From: Streptomyces sp. CC53
Lineage (GTDB): Bacteria; Actinomycetota; Actinomycetes; Streptomycetales; Streptomycetaceae
Length of the DNA stretch: 64,000 bases
Reading direction: 5' to 3'
Assembly: GCF_001865245.1 (NCBI RefSeq)
Contig: NZ_MKXB01000145.1
Coordinates: 51,153 to 115,152, forward strand
Below are positions 1 to 8,033 of this stretch, one piece after another. Every line of letters begins with the position of its first letter. Positions within the stretch are counted from its first letter, which is position 1. The notes beneath the pieces are model-generated. The model was not told where the DNA came from. It saw nothing but the letters and a program-made list of their open reading frames with translations, and did not search any database. Made by a program: the position numbers and the translations under genes.

Positions 1-732
1 GTGGACGAACTCGCCGGGGCCCTGCGCGACCCGGCCCCCGAGGTCCGCGACGGCTACCCGTACATGGTGCTGCGCACCTGGATCGAGCGGGACGTGGTCG
101 ACGGGCCGCTGCGGGTCCGGCTCGGCACCGTGATGGCCGACCGCTTCGAGGACCCCGAGGTCCAGGCCAGGGCCTTCGCACCGCTCGTCCTCGACATGAT
201 CGTCCGCCGGGGCGACCTCGATCCCGCCTGGACCGCCGCCTTCCGCCGCTGGTACCCGGCGGAGGAGGACCTGCGCGGCCACGACCCCGAGGTGGGCTGA
301 CTGCACGCCGTCGCCCACGGGGCGGACCTCCTCGGCGCGCTCGGCCTGCACCCCGAAGTGCCTCCCGCCGACATGCCGGCCCTCGCGGCGGCCCGCCTCC
401 TGTCCCCCACGGACGAGCTCTTCGCGCAGCAGGAGGACGACCGCCTCGCCCAGGCCGTGGCCCGCTGCCTGACCCGCCCCGACCTCACCGAGGCGGAGGC
501 CACCGGCTGGCTCGACCCCCTGGGCGCCCACTTCGCCGCGGGCCGGCCGCCCGGTGTGCCCACCACCCCCGCGCACACCTCCAACGCCCTGCGCACCCTG
601 CGCATGCTGTACCTCCTGGCCGACCTCGGGGTCCGCCTCCACCGCGGCGGCCCCCGGGTGCCGCTCCACTACGCGGGGGCCGTCAAGCGCCGGCTGGCGG
701 AGGTGCTGGAGCCCGCCTTCCAGGCGTACTAG
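1..732 (+). pseudogene. DUF2785-like protein interrupted by an in-frame TGA
   Basis: One reading frame runs from the window edge to the TAG at 730-732 but is broken by TGA at 298-300. The residues on each side (EVG, then LHAVAHGADLLGALG) read like the conserved GW-LHAVAHGADLLGAL segment of DUF2785 proteins, so the TGA occupies what should be a Trp (TGG) codon. Family function is unknown. The GTG at position 1 is only the window edge; the family usually has some 30-50 residues before this point, so the 5' end is probably outside. Either a nonsense pseudogene, a sequencing error, or read-through. The frame downstream of the TGA keeps good Streptomyces third-position GC, so the lesion looks recent. 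Confidence 0.7.
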
Positions 733-1053
733 GACCCCGCGGGCACGCGCACGGCGGTGAGCTGCCACCTGCCCGCGCACCCCACCGCACCGCCTCCCTG
801 CGGCCGCGCACGCGCCACCCGCGCCCGGCCGGGTCCGGCGGTCCCGTCCCCGCGCGCACGAAGACGCCAGGTCCGGCCGGCCGCGCCGTCGCGAAGACCA
901 TGCGGGCCCCGCCCCTGCGGGCAGGAGACGGCGGGGCGGGGGGACACAACAGCATCCCTCCGACGCACCCGGCACGGGCGGGCCCGGCGGGCGAAGCCCC
1001 GGTTGAGCCGTCATCGAGCCGACCCTGCGACCGGGCCGCGCCCTCCCGCCCCG
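733..1053. other. Intergenic, no gene seen
   Basis: This 321-bp gap lies between the DUF2785 remnant and the end of the TetR gene. The open frames across it are Pro/Arg/Ala-rich and lack family similarity or a ribosome binding site. I see no clear hairpin terminator or promoter. Confidence 0.5.
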
Positions 1054-1677
1054 TCAGCCTCCGCAGCCCCGCAGCCGCGCGGCCAGGCCGTCGACGTAAC
1101 TGCGGTGCACGGCGACCAGGTCGACCCGCTCGGGGTCCAGCAGCCACAGCAGGTGGACGCCCTCCAGGAACGCGGCCGTCTCCGCGGCCAGCACCTCCGG
1201 GTCCAGTCCGGCAGGGACGGAGCCGTCGGCCGCGGCCCGCGCGAACAGGGCGGACAGGTGCGCCCGCAGGACCCGGCCGCGGTCCCGGAACCACGTGTGC
1301 AGCGCCGAGCCCGGCTCCAGGTTCTCCGCGGTGAGCGTGGTGTGCAGGGCGGCCAGGTCCCGTTCCGTCGCGGCCGTGTGCTCGGCGTCCCGTACGAGCC
1401 AGTCAAGGGCCTCGTCCAGGGTCGGTTCCGCGCCCTCGGGCACGGACAGCCGCTCCAGGGCCCGCCGGTCGGCCTCCTCCAGGACGGCCTGGACGAGGCC
1501 GTCCTTGCTGCCGAAGTGGTGGATCACCGCGGACGGCGTGGCCCCGGCCCGCTCGGCGACGGCCGCCACGCCGGTGCCCCGCACCCCCTGCCGCGCGAAC
1601 AACTCGATCGCGGCGTCGACCATGGCCCTGCGCCGCTCCACGCCCCGCTTCTGCACCTGCCCCTTGACCCCGGCCAT
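1054..1677 (-). CDS. TetR/AcrR family transcriptional regulator
   Basis: A 207-residue protein with an N-terminal TetR helix-turn-helix: the segment around residues 14-60 (RRRAMVDAAIELFARQG, then AGATPSAVIHHFGSKDGL) is typical, followed by a helical ligand-binding domain. I chose the ATG at 1675-1677 (MAGVKGQVQKRG) rather than the upstream start at 1746, because the extra 23 residues are non-conserved and cross the divergent intergenic region. It is divergent from the alpha/beta hydrolase at 1768, with a 10-bp palindrome between them, so it probably represses itself and that hydrolase. Ligand unknown. Confidence 0.85.
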   Translation of the reverse strand: MAGVKGQVQKRGVERRRAMVDAAIELFARQGVRGTGVAAVAERAGATPSAVIHHFGSKDGLVQAVLEEADRRALERLSVPEGAEPTLDEALDWLVRDAEHTAATERDLAALHTTLTAENLEPGSALHTWFRDRGRVLRAHLSALFARAAADGSVPAGLDPEVLAAETAAFLEGVHLLWLLDPERVDLVAVHRSYVDGLAARLRGCGG

Positions 1678-1711
1678 GGGGATCAGGGTGCCCGGCGGGC
1701 GCCCCCGCGTC

Positions 1712-1721
1712 CAACCGGTTG
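1712..1721. promoter_or_regulatory. Palindrome in TetR/hydrolase divergent region
   Basis: CAACCGGTTG is a perfect 10-bp palindrome at 1712-1721, followed by an imperfect one (TTGCCCGGGACAA, 1719-1731). They sit in the 90-bp gap between the two divergent starts, the expected place for a TetR operator. Operator role is inferred from position only. Confidence 0.45.
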
Positions 1722-1767
1722 CCCGGGACAAAGGAGGTGCGCGCACCGCACCGAGCCATTATCTTGA

Positions 1768-2706
1768 ATGACCATGCAGGAAAATGAACTCGCGCACACC
1801 CCGCACCACGAGCGCACGGTGCACACGGACGGCCTGGAGCTGTGGGCGCAGGAGACCGGCGATCCGGACCACCCGGCAGTGCTGCTCGTCATGGGGGCGC
1901 AGGCGCAGGGGATCCAGTGGAACGACGGCTTCGTCAGGCGGCTCGCCGACGGCGGCTTCCGCGTCATCCGCTACGACCACCGCGACACCGGGCGGTCCTC
2001 CACGGTCGACTTCGCCGCCCGGCCGTACACGATCGCCGACCTGGCCTCCGACGCACTCGCCGTCCTCGACGCCTTCGGCGCGGACCGGGCCCATGTCGTG
2101 GGCGCCTCCCTCGGCGGGATCATCGCCCAGCTCCTCGCGGTCACGCACCCCGAGCGCGTACGGACCCTGACGAGCCTCTCGTCCCAGCCGCTCGGCACCG
2201 ACACGGCCGCGGCCGTGCAGCGGGTCATGGCGGGGGAGGCGCCGCTGCCGGGCGAACTCCCGCCCCCCGCACCGGAACTGCTGGCCGCGCTCGTCTCGGC
2301 CCTCCCGCAGCCGGGCAGCGGCGTCGAGGGCTACCTCGCGGCGCGGCTCCCGCTGTGGAAGGTGCTGCACGGGCCGGCGCTGCCGTTCCCCGAGGAGGCG
2401 TACCGGGCGATGGAGCGCCGCGTGTACGAACGGGCCCGCGACCTGGGGGCGGCGGTCAACCACACCTTCGCCGGAGCGTCCGGCACGGACCGCTCCACCG
2501 CGGACCTGGCGTCGGTGAAGGCGCCCACGCTGGTCCTGCACGGCACTCAGGACCCGATGTTCCCGCCCGCCCACGCGGAGGCCACCGCCGCCGCGATCCC
2601 CGGCGCCCGCCTGGTGCTGGTCGAGGGCATGGGCCACACCCTGCCCCCGGAGCTGGACGACCGCCTGGCGGACGAGATCCTGCGGCACACGGCATCCCAC
2701 GGCTGA
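1768..2706 (+). CDS. Alpha/beta hydrolase (RdmC/DnrP-like esterase fold)
   Basis: A 312-residue alpha/beta hydrolase. The nucleophile elbow is GASLGG with Ser114, the acid is likely Asp262 (GTQDPMFPP) and the base His290 (GMGHTLPPEL), giving a complete Ser-Asp-His triad. The N-terminal part (LLVMGAQAQ, then RVIRYDHRDTGRS) resembles the aclacinomycin methylesterase subgroup, though such proteins are common and substrates cannot be told. There is no signal peptide, so it should be cytoplasmic. The start is uncertain: the only strong Shine-Dalgarno-like sequence, AAAGGAGG at 1730-1737, is about 30 nt upstream of the ATG. Likely controlled by the divergent TetR protein. Confidence 0.85.
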   Translation: MTMQENELAHTPHHERTVHTDGLELWAQETGDPDHPAVLLVMGAQAQGIQWNDGFVRRLADGGFRVIRYDHRDTGRSSTVDFAARPYTIADLASDALAVLDAFGADRAHVVGASLGGIIAQLLAVTHPERVRTLTSLSSQPLGTDTAAAVQRVMAGEAPLPGELPPPAPELLAALVSALPQPGSGVEGYLAARLPLWKVLHGPALPFPEEAYRAMERRVYERARDLGAAVNHTFAGASGTDRSTADLASVKAPTLVLHGTQDPMFPPAHAEATAAAIPGARLVLVEGMGHTLPPELDDRLADEILRHTASHG

Positions 2707-2827
2707 CGGTCCGTGCCCCGCCCGGCCACCGCCAGCGGTCGGCCACCGCCACGGCCGGGCGGTGCCGCGCCACGGGAGCACCCCGGGGCGCGCCCTCCCG
2801 AGCCGGGCCGGGTCGGGCCGCAGCGGC

Positions 2828-3319
2828 TCAGGCGGGGAGCGCCTCCCGCGCGGGCAGGGCGGCGACCACCTCGTCACCCTCGGTGGCGTCCGTCCGCCGG
2901 AAGCCGAGCGAGGAGTAGAGCCGGTCGGCGGCGGTGTTGTCCGTCTCGTACGACAGCCGGATCTCCGCGCAGTCCTCCCGTTCGGCCAGCCACGCCATGA
3001 GGGTCCGCACGGCGGCCCGGCCGGTGCCCTTGCCCTGCTCGGTCCCGTCGATCAGCAGCCCGCCGATCCAGTACGAGCCGTCATCGTCGTCCCGCGCCCA
3101 CATCACGTGCCCGACGACGGCCTTGTCGGCGCACACCGCAAGCGAGGTCCACACCTGGCCGCGCATCGACAGCAGCAGGTAGCGCGCGGCCAGCGCCGGG
3201 GCGAACCGCCGCTGGTCGTCCAGCGGCGCCACGTCCGCGACGTCCCGCCAGTTGTCGTCGTCGATCCCGTGCAGGGTGATGCTCCGACCGGCGCGGTCCG
3301 CGATTCCGTATTCGATCAT
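2828..3319 (-). CDS. GNAT family N-acetyltransferase (SpeG-like)
   Basis: A 163-residue protein with the GNAT fold. The acetyl-CoA binding motif A is visible as QGKGTGRAAV near residues 95-104, preceded by a strand carrying WIGGLLID and followed by the Leu-Tyr-x-x-Leu-Gly-Phe ending (RLYSSLGFRRTD) typical of spermine/spermidine-type acetyltransferases. The substrate could be a polyamine or another amine; nothing local decides it. It stands alone on the minus strand, convergent with the hydrolase and separated from the DUF397 gene by about 50 bp. The ATG gives a normal family length. Confidence 0.85.
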   Translation of the reverse strand: MIEYGIADRAGRSITLHGIDDDNWRDVADVAPLDDQRRFAPALAARYLLLSMRGQVWTSLAVCADKAVVGHVMWARDDDDGSYWIGGLLIDGTEQGKGTGRAAVRTLMAWLAEREDCAEIRLSYETDNTAADRLYSSLGFRRTDATEGDEVVAALPAREALPA

Positions 3320-3368
3320 GCGGGGCAGGGTACGGACCGTACGGTCGTTCGGTCGAGTCCTTTCGCGG

Positions 3369-3728
3369 CTACCGCCGCCCCGCCTTGACGGCCGCGACGA
3401 ACGGCGCCCAGGCCCACGCGGACACGGTGACCACGGGCCCGTCCGGCACCTTCGAGTCCCGCACGGGGACGAGGCCGACGAGGTCGTCGGCGACTTCGAG
3501 GCACTCGCCGCCGTTGGTGCTGTGACTGCTCTTGCGCCAGTGCGCGGCGCCGGGGAAGGCTTCGGCGACTTCTACGCAGTTGCCGCCGGACGTGTTGCTG
3601 TAGCTGCTCTTGCGCCAGCGGGCGGCGCCAGGGAAGGCTTCGGCGACTTCCAGGCACTCCCCGCCGCCGCTGCTGTAGCTGCTGCTACGCCAGTGAGCCC
3701 CGCTGAACCAGTCCTGGTCGCTTGCCAT
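3369..3728 (-). CDS. DUF397 protein with internally triplicated N-terminal half
   Basis: DUF397 proteins are normally about 60-70 residues, pair with XRE/DUF5753 regulators and are widespread in Streptomyces. This one is 119 residues because the W-R-K-S-S-Y-S to C-x-E-V-A half occurs three times, with the Trp at residues 13, 38 and 64. The usual C-terminal half (VPVRDSKVPDGPVV, then FVAAVKAGRR) occurs once. Its ATG lies inside the 3' end of the upstream regulator, a 44-bp overlap that suggests translational coupling. By family context it may be an antagonist or partner of the regulator; molecular function is not established for most members. Confidence 0.9.
   Translation of the reverse strand: MASDQDWFSGAHWRSSSYSSGGGECLEVAEAFPGAARWRKSSYSNTSGGNCVEVAEAFPGAAHWRKSSHSTNGGECLEVADDLVGLVPVRDSKVPDGPVVTVSAWAWAPFVAAVKAGRR
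3483..3698 (-). repeat. Three tandem ~75-bp coding repeats in DUF397 gene
   Basis: Residues 11-82 of the DUF397 protein are three copies of a 24-26 residue unit. At DNA level the phrase gaaggcttcggcgact recurs almost unchanged near 3555 and 3632. The units stay in frame and keep the Trp, Ser-Ser, Cys and Glu-Val-Ala positions. Confidence 0.9.
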
Positions 3729-4567
3729 TTCGGTAGTCCTCAGCCGCTTGCTCGATCAGGGCGAGGGACGCCTCTGGTGCCAAAGCGGCGGCCCTAAGCC
3801 GATCGTATGCCTTGCGGTATCGCTTCACGAGGCCAGGGATCGTCCACGATCTGGCCGTGATAAGGGCCTTCCGTATAGACCAGGGTCGGTTCGTCGTCGA
3901 ACTCCAGGAACATGAGCGGCAACTGCAAGAGGGACCGCGTCCCGACGTTCCACGGCAGTACCTGCGGAACGATGCGCCCCTCCTTGGCCAAGGCCGCAAC
4001 GTGCTCCAGTTGTACGGCCATCTCCACGGGCGAAAGGAGGGGTTGGAAGATCAACGACTCGTGGAGAACAGCCCAGTACTCCGGGCGCTCTGGGGAGTCA
4101 AAGAGACTGGCCCGCGCGAGACGCGCTTGGAGCTTGGCTTCGGCTGCATCGGGCTGGTCGAACGGATCGGTGGCCCGGTTGGCGGCCCGACCGTACGCCT
4201 CCGTTTGGAGCAGGCCCGGGATGAGGGCGTTGGCCCACACGTCGATGGCTTGCGCCCGCGTCTCCGCCTCCGCGATCGGCGCGAAGTACGACGCGTGCGC
4301 ACCCTGCCTCGCCCGCCGCACATCCTCACAGCACAGCTCGAAGTACCCGTCCGTCCCGAGCGTCCGGTCCACGTGCCGGGCCAGGTCGACCGGCATGCGC
4401 CGCTGCCCGCGTTCGATCTCGCTGAGGTAGGACGTCCCGTAGAAGCTGCCTTCCACGAGCTGGGCCATGGAAAGGCCCGCCTTCTCCCGCTGGAACCTCA
4501 ACTCCTTGCCGTAGAAGCACGGGACGCTCTGCGACCCGTCGATGTCCTTGCGCTTCCTCTGACCCAC
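3685..4567 (-). pseudogene. XRE/DUF5753 (Scr1-type) regulator with a frameshift near its C terminus
   Basis: The N-terminal HTH (FYGKELRFQREKAGLSMAQL, then GTSYLSEIERGQRRMP) and the DUF5753 domain (PGLLQTEAYGRA, LHESLIFQPL, EFDDEPTLVYTEGPYHGQI) are intact from the GTG at 4567. After VDDP the frame runs into a short tail ending at 3794. The neighbouring frame instead continues with the expected family end (PGLVKRYRKAYDRLRAAALA, then LALIEQAAEDYRNGK) to a stop at 3685-3687. One extra base in the GGG at 3836-3838 accounts for the switch. The feature spans both parts. A sequencing error in this short run is possible. The upstream start at 4681 was rejected because the added residues are not family-like. 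Confidence 0.8.
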
Positions 4568-4638
4568 AGGTGACCGCCTTCCACACCTCGCGCCGAGGCG
4601 CCCAGACCCCTTCCACGCTACGCCGGTTCGGCACCACT

Positions 4639-4661
4639 GTGTGACCAGTCGTCCGTCACAC
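4639..4661. promoter_or_regulatory. Inverted repeat between XRE regulator and small partner gene
   Basis: GTGTGAC at 4639-4645 and GTCACAC at 4655-4661 form 7-bp arms around a 9-bp spacer, inside the 119-bp divergent region between the XRE gene and the small gene at 4687. A dimeric HTH regulator site fits by position and symmetry. Confidence 0.5.
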
Positions 4662-4686
4662 CGCGCACAGAAAGGTGACACCGCTC

Positions 4687-4901
4687 ATGCACATGCCGCT
4701 GGAGCTCGACAAGGAGGCGCGGGACTGCGTCGACCGGCTCAAGATCGTGCTGGGGTCGCACGGGATCACGCTGCCGAGCCTCGGCCGGGACTTCGGGACG
4801 CCGCCGCTGGTCATGCTCGGAACTGCAACCTCGCGACGGCCCGCGCCCTGCTGGAGGTGCTCCAGGTGAGCCCGGGGCGGGCCCCGCCAGCCGCGCGTTA
4901 G
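4687..4901 (+). pseudogene. Small XRE-neighbour protein, frameshifted
   Basis: The first part (MPLELDKEARDCVDRLK, then LGSHGITLPSLG) resembles the ~70-residue hypothetical proteins found divergent from XRE/DUF397 pairs in Streptomyces. After LVMLG at about 4820 the frame turns into TATSRRPAPCWRCSR. The adjacent frame gives the more family-like NCNLATARALLEVLQ, ending at the TAG 4899-4901. One missing base near 4820-4822 explains both. An AAAGGTGA ribosome binding site lies about 9 nt before the ATG at 4687; 4693 is an alternative start. Function unknown. Confidence 0.6.
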
Positions 4902-4921
4902 CGGGGGCGTGCGGCCCCCGC
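4901..4921. terminator. GC-rich hairpin
   Basis: GCGGGGGC (4901-4908) and GCCCCCGC (4914-4921) form a perfect 8-bp stem with a 5-nt loop. It lies between the convergent small gene and the membrane protein gene, fitting a bidirectional Streptomyces terminator. Confidence 0.6.
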
Positions 4922-4953
4922 CCGTCCGCGGGGGGCCCGCACGCCGCCGCCGG

Positions 4954-5700
4954 TCACACCTCGACGGGATAGAGCAGCAGGAGCACGGCCGCCCCCGCCA
5001 GGGTCAGCACGCTCAGGCCGAAGAGCAGCATCCGGGCGAGCCGGGAGCGGGCGCGGCCGGCCAGGGACGAGAAGAACAGCACCAGGGCGAAGAGGACCGC
5101 GGTCAGGACGTAGTTGTCGGAGCGCTGGTTCGCCTGCCGGGCCCTCTCCGACAGGCGCTGGGCCTCGTCCAGGCGCCGCAGCGCGTCCTCCTCGGCGGAG
5201 AGCCGGTACTCGGGCATGGCGAAGGGGGTCACCGGGGCCGCGGGGTCGGACAGCGGCCGGGTCCGCAGCCAGGCGGTCACGGCGGGCTTGAACTCGCTGC
5301 GGAAGCGGGTGAAGAGCAGGCCGGAGACGGTGTCCGGGTCCGGCCGGTACGTGCCCTCCGGCCGCTGCGACGGGTCGGCGAGGATCTCCTCGTTCAGCGC
5401 GGTGAGCCACTGCGTGAACATGATCACGTCGATGGTGAGGAACTGGCCCGCCTCCGTGGAGCGGCGGGTGGACTCGGTGCGCGCCGCCGCGGCGGAGGCG
5501 TAGGAGTTCGCCTGCACGCCGCTCCACTTCGCGCTCTGGAAGCCGGCCCACGCCGTGCCGACGGCGGCCAGCGCGAGCAGCACGGCCAGAGTGAACTCGA
5601 ACCAGTCGCCGCCCTCCCACCAGGAGGCCGACCCGCGCCCCGCGCCGGCGTCCGGTTCCGGCTCGGGTTCGGGCTCGGCGGGCTCTCGTCCGGCGCGCAT
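4954..5700 (-). CDS. Three-segment membrane protein, DUF4337-like
   Basis: A 248-residue protein with an acidic Glu-Pro repeat at the N terminus (EPAEPEPEPEPDAG). One membrane segment follows (FTLAVLLALAAVGTAWAGFQ, about residues 37-57), then a helical soluble region rich in Glu and Arg, and two C-terminal membrane segments (YVLTAVLFALVLFFSSLAG and LLFGLSVLTLAGAAVLLLLY). This arrangement resembles DUF4337-type proteins, whose function is unknown; the assignment is tentative. I chose the ATG at 5698-5700 because the upstream 36 residues are Arg/Pro-rich and overlap the fadE-like promoter region. No operon partner. Confidence 0.7.
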   Translation of the reverse strand: MRAGREPAEPEPEPEPDAGAGRGSASWWEGGDWFEFTLAVLLALAAVGTAWAGFQSAKWSGVQANSYASAAAARTESTRRSTEAGQFLTIDVIMFTQWLTALNEEILADPSQRPEGTYRPDPDTVSGLLFTRFRSEFKPAVTAWLRTRPLSDPAAPVTPFAMPEYRLSAEEDALRRLDEAQRLSERARQANQRSDNYVLTAVLFALVLFFSSLAGRARSRLARMLLFGLSVLTLAGAAVLLLLYPVEV

Positions 5701-5835
5701 GGCGCCACCGTAGGCACAGGGGGGAGGCGCCCGCCGCCGGGGCGCGCCCGATCGGTGGCGCCCGGGACGACCCGCCCCGCCCGGCTCGTCCGGTTTGAGA
5801 CAGGTCACAGATTCGGCGCCAGGGGTTGCCCTTAT

Positions 5836-5873
5836 TACCGACGGGTAGCATCATCGTAGCTACTACCTGGTAG
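5836..5873. promoter_or_regulatory. Two palindromes upstream of acyl-CoA dehydrogenase
   Basis: TACCGACGGGTA (5836-5847) has perfect TACC/GGTA arms, and CTACCTGGTAG (5863-5873) is a perfect palindrome about a central T. Both share a TACC...GGTA symmetry and lie 46-83 bp before the ATG at 5919, consistent with a repressor of fatty-acid oxidation genes. The regulator is not identified in the window. Confidence 0.5.
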
Positions 5874-5918
5874 ATGCACGAGGAACCTGCCTCCCGATCC
5901 CTTACGGAGCCGTTCGCC

Positions 5919-7748
5919 ATGGGGCACTACAAGTCGAATCTCCGCGACATCGAGTTCAACCTCTTCGAGGTCCTCGGCCGCGACAAGGTGTACGGCACCG
6001 GTCCGTTCGAGGAGATGGACGTCGACACGGCCAAGAGCGTCCTCGACGAGCTGTGCCGTCTCGCCGAGAACGAGTTCGCCGAGTCCTTCGCCGACGCGGA
6101 CCGCAACCCGCCGGTCTTCGACCCGGAGACCAACACCGCGCCGGTCCCGGCCTCCTTCAAGAAGTCCTACAAGGCCTTCATGGACTCCGAGTACTGGCGT
6201 CTGGGCCTGCCCGAGGAGATCGGCGGCACCACCTCGCCGCGCTCGCTCATCTGGGCGTACGCGGAGCTGATCCTCGGCTCCAACCCGGCCGTGTGGATGT
6301 ACTCCTCCGGCCCCGCCTTCGCGGGCATCCTCTTCGAGGAGGGCAACGAGGCGCAGAAGAAGGTCGCCGAGATCGCCGTCGAGAAGCGCTGGGGCTCCAC
6401 CATGGTGCTCACCGAGCCGGACGCCGGCTCGGACGTCGGCGCGGGCCGCACCAAGGCGATCCAGCAGGAGGACGGCTCCTGGCACATCGAGGGCGTGAAG
6501 CGCTTCATCACGTCCGGTGAGCACGACATGGAGGAGAACATCCTCCACTACGTCCTCGCCCGCCCCGAGGGTGCCGGTCCGGGCACCAAGGGCCTGTCGC
6601 TCTTCCTCGTCCCGAAGTACGAGTTCGACTGGGAGACCGGCGAGCTGGGCGCCCGCAACGGCGTCTACGCCACGAACGTCGAGCACAAGATGGGCCTCAA
6701 GGCGTCCAACACGTGCGAGATGACCTTCGGCGACCAGCACCCCGCCAAGGGCTGGCTGATCGGCGACAAGCACGACGGCATCCGCCAGATGTTCCGCATC
6801 ATCGAGTTCGCCCGCATGATGGTCGGCACGAAGGCCATCGCCACCCTGTCGACGGGCTACCTCAACGCGCTGGAGTACGCCAAGGAGCGCGTCCAGGGCA
6901 CCGACCTGGCGAACTTCATGGACAAGACCGCGCCGAAGGTCACCATCACGCACCACCCGGACGTGCGCCGCTCCCTCATGACGCAGAAGGCGTACGCGGA
7001 GGGCATGCGCGCCCTCGTGCTGTACACGGCCGCCGTCCAGGACGCGATCCAGGAGAAGGAGGCCGCGGGCGAGGACGCCAAGGCACTGCACGGCCTGAAC
7101 GACCTGCTGCTCCCCATCGTCAAGGGCTACGGCTCCGAGAAGTCGTACGAGCAGCTCGCCCAGTCCCTCCAGACCTTCGGCGGCTCCGGGTACCTCCAGG
7201 AGTACCCGATCGAGCAGTACATCCGCGACGCCAAGATCGACACCCTCTACGAGGGCACCACGGCCATCCAGGGCCAGGACTTCTTCTTCCGGAAGATCGT
7301 CCGCGACCAGGGCGCCTCGCTGAACACGCTGGCCGAGGAGATCAAGAAGTTCCTCGCGCTCGGCGCCGGCGGCGACGAGCTGGCCCCGGCCCGCGACGCG
7401 CTCGCCAAGGCGGCCGTCGACCTGGAGGGCATCGTCGGCACGATGCTGACGCACCTCACCGCCACCGGCGAGGACGTCAAGAACATCTACAAGGTGGGCC
7501 TCAACACCACCCGCCTGCTGATGGCGTCCGGTGACGTCGTCGTCGGCTACCTGCTGCTGCGCGGTGCCGCCGTCGCCGCCGAGAAGCTGGCCGCGGGCGC
7601 ACCCGCCAAGGACGTCGCCTTCTACCAGGGCAAGATCGCGGCCGCGAAGTTCTTCGCGGCCAACGTCCTGCCCGGCGTCGCCACCGAGCGCCTCATCGCG
7701 GAGGGCGTCGACAACTCCCTGATGGAGCTGGACGAGTCCGCGTTCTGA
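5919..7748 (+). CDS. Acyl-CoA dehydrogenase (long FadE-type)
   Basis: A 609-residue flavoprotein, longer than the ~380-residue core because it belongs to the FadE5-like class with an extra C-terminal helical domain. Visible family signatures are [12 protein letters not shown] (FAD/substrate contact region), the [24 protein letters not shown] segment and [13 protein letters not shown], which carries the likely catalytic Glu. It should oxidise acyl-CoA to trans-2-enoyl-CoA in beta-oxidation; chain length is not visible. I chose ATG 5919 ([15 protein letters not shown]), preceded by ACGGAG; the earlier ATG at 5874 adds 15 non-conserved residues. It is monocistronic, with palindromes upstream and a strong hairpin downstream. 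Confidence 0.93.
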   Translation: MGHYKSNLRDIEFNLFEVLGRDKVYGTGPFEEMDVDTAKSVLDELCRLAENEFAESFADADRNPPVFDPETNTAPVPASFKKSYKAFMDSEYWRLGLPEEIGGTTSPRSLIWAYAELILGSNPAVWMYSSGPAFAGILFEEGNEAQKKVAEIAVEKRWGSTMVLTEPDAGSDVGAGRTKAIQQEDGSWHIEGVKRFITSGEHDMEENILHYVLARPEGAGPGTKGLSLFLVPKYEFDWETGELGARNGVYATNVEHKMGLKASNTCEMTFGDQHPAKGWLIGDKHDGIRQMFRIIEFARMMVGTKAIATLSTGYLNALEYAKERVQGTDLANFMDKTAPKVTITHHPDVRRSLMTQKAYAEGMRALVLYTAAVQDAIQEKEAAGEDAKALHGLNDLLLPIVKGYGSEKSYEQLAQSLQTFGGSGYLQEYPIEQYIRDAKIDTLYEGTTAIQGQDFFFRKIVRDQGASLNTLAEEIKKFLALGAGGDELAPARDALAKAAVDLEGIVGTMLTHLTATGEDVKNIYKVGLNTTRLLMASGDVVVGYLLLRGAAVAAEKLAAGAPAKDVAFYQGKIAAAKFFAANVLPGVATERLIAEGVDNSLMELDESAF

Positions 7749-7870
7749 CCGGCCGCGTCGGCTGACCGGCCGCATCGACTGGTCGGCCGCATCGGCTGAG
7801 GTCATGACGGCCCGCTGACCGGTCGAGCGGCTCTCCGGTCAGCGAGCGGGCAGCTCGGCACAGGGCATGA

Positions 7871-7912
7871 CGGCCCGCTTCCCCGGAAGGTCCGATCCGG
7901 GGAAGCGGGCCG
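7871..7912. terminator. Strong perfect hairpin terminator
   Basis: The 17-nt arms at 7871-7887 and 7896-7912 are perfectly complementary, with an 8-nt loop. It lies between the convergent acyl-CoA dehydrogenase and DUF6083 genes, so probably a bidirectional terminator. Confidence 0.85.
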
Positions 7913-7961
7913 TTGCCGTGCCCGCCGTCCGCACCGGGACGCGGCCGCCGGTCCTGCCCGG

Positions 7962-8033
7962 CCACCCGCCCCGGGCACACGTCGAAGTGGCTCACTCGCC
8001 CACCCGCCCCGGGCACACGTCGAAGTGGCTCAC
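7962..8033. repeat. 38-bp-period tandem duplication at the end of the DUF6083 gene
   Basis: A 34-nt identical segment occurs at 7962-7995 and 8000-8033 (period 38 bp). It covers the codons for SHFDVCPGRV. Because 38 is not a multiple of three, the duplicate is read out of frame and the stop at 7992-7994 falls in the repeated copy. Confidence 0.9.

Noticed and set aside
5835..7805. Long minus-strand frame opposite the acyl-CoA dehydrogenase
   Set aside because: It mirrors the plus-strand gene, is Val/Gly/Arg/Asp-rich, and has no family motif; a high-GC antisense artefact.
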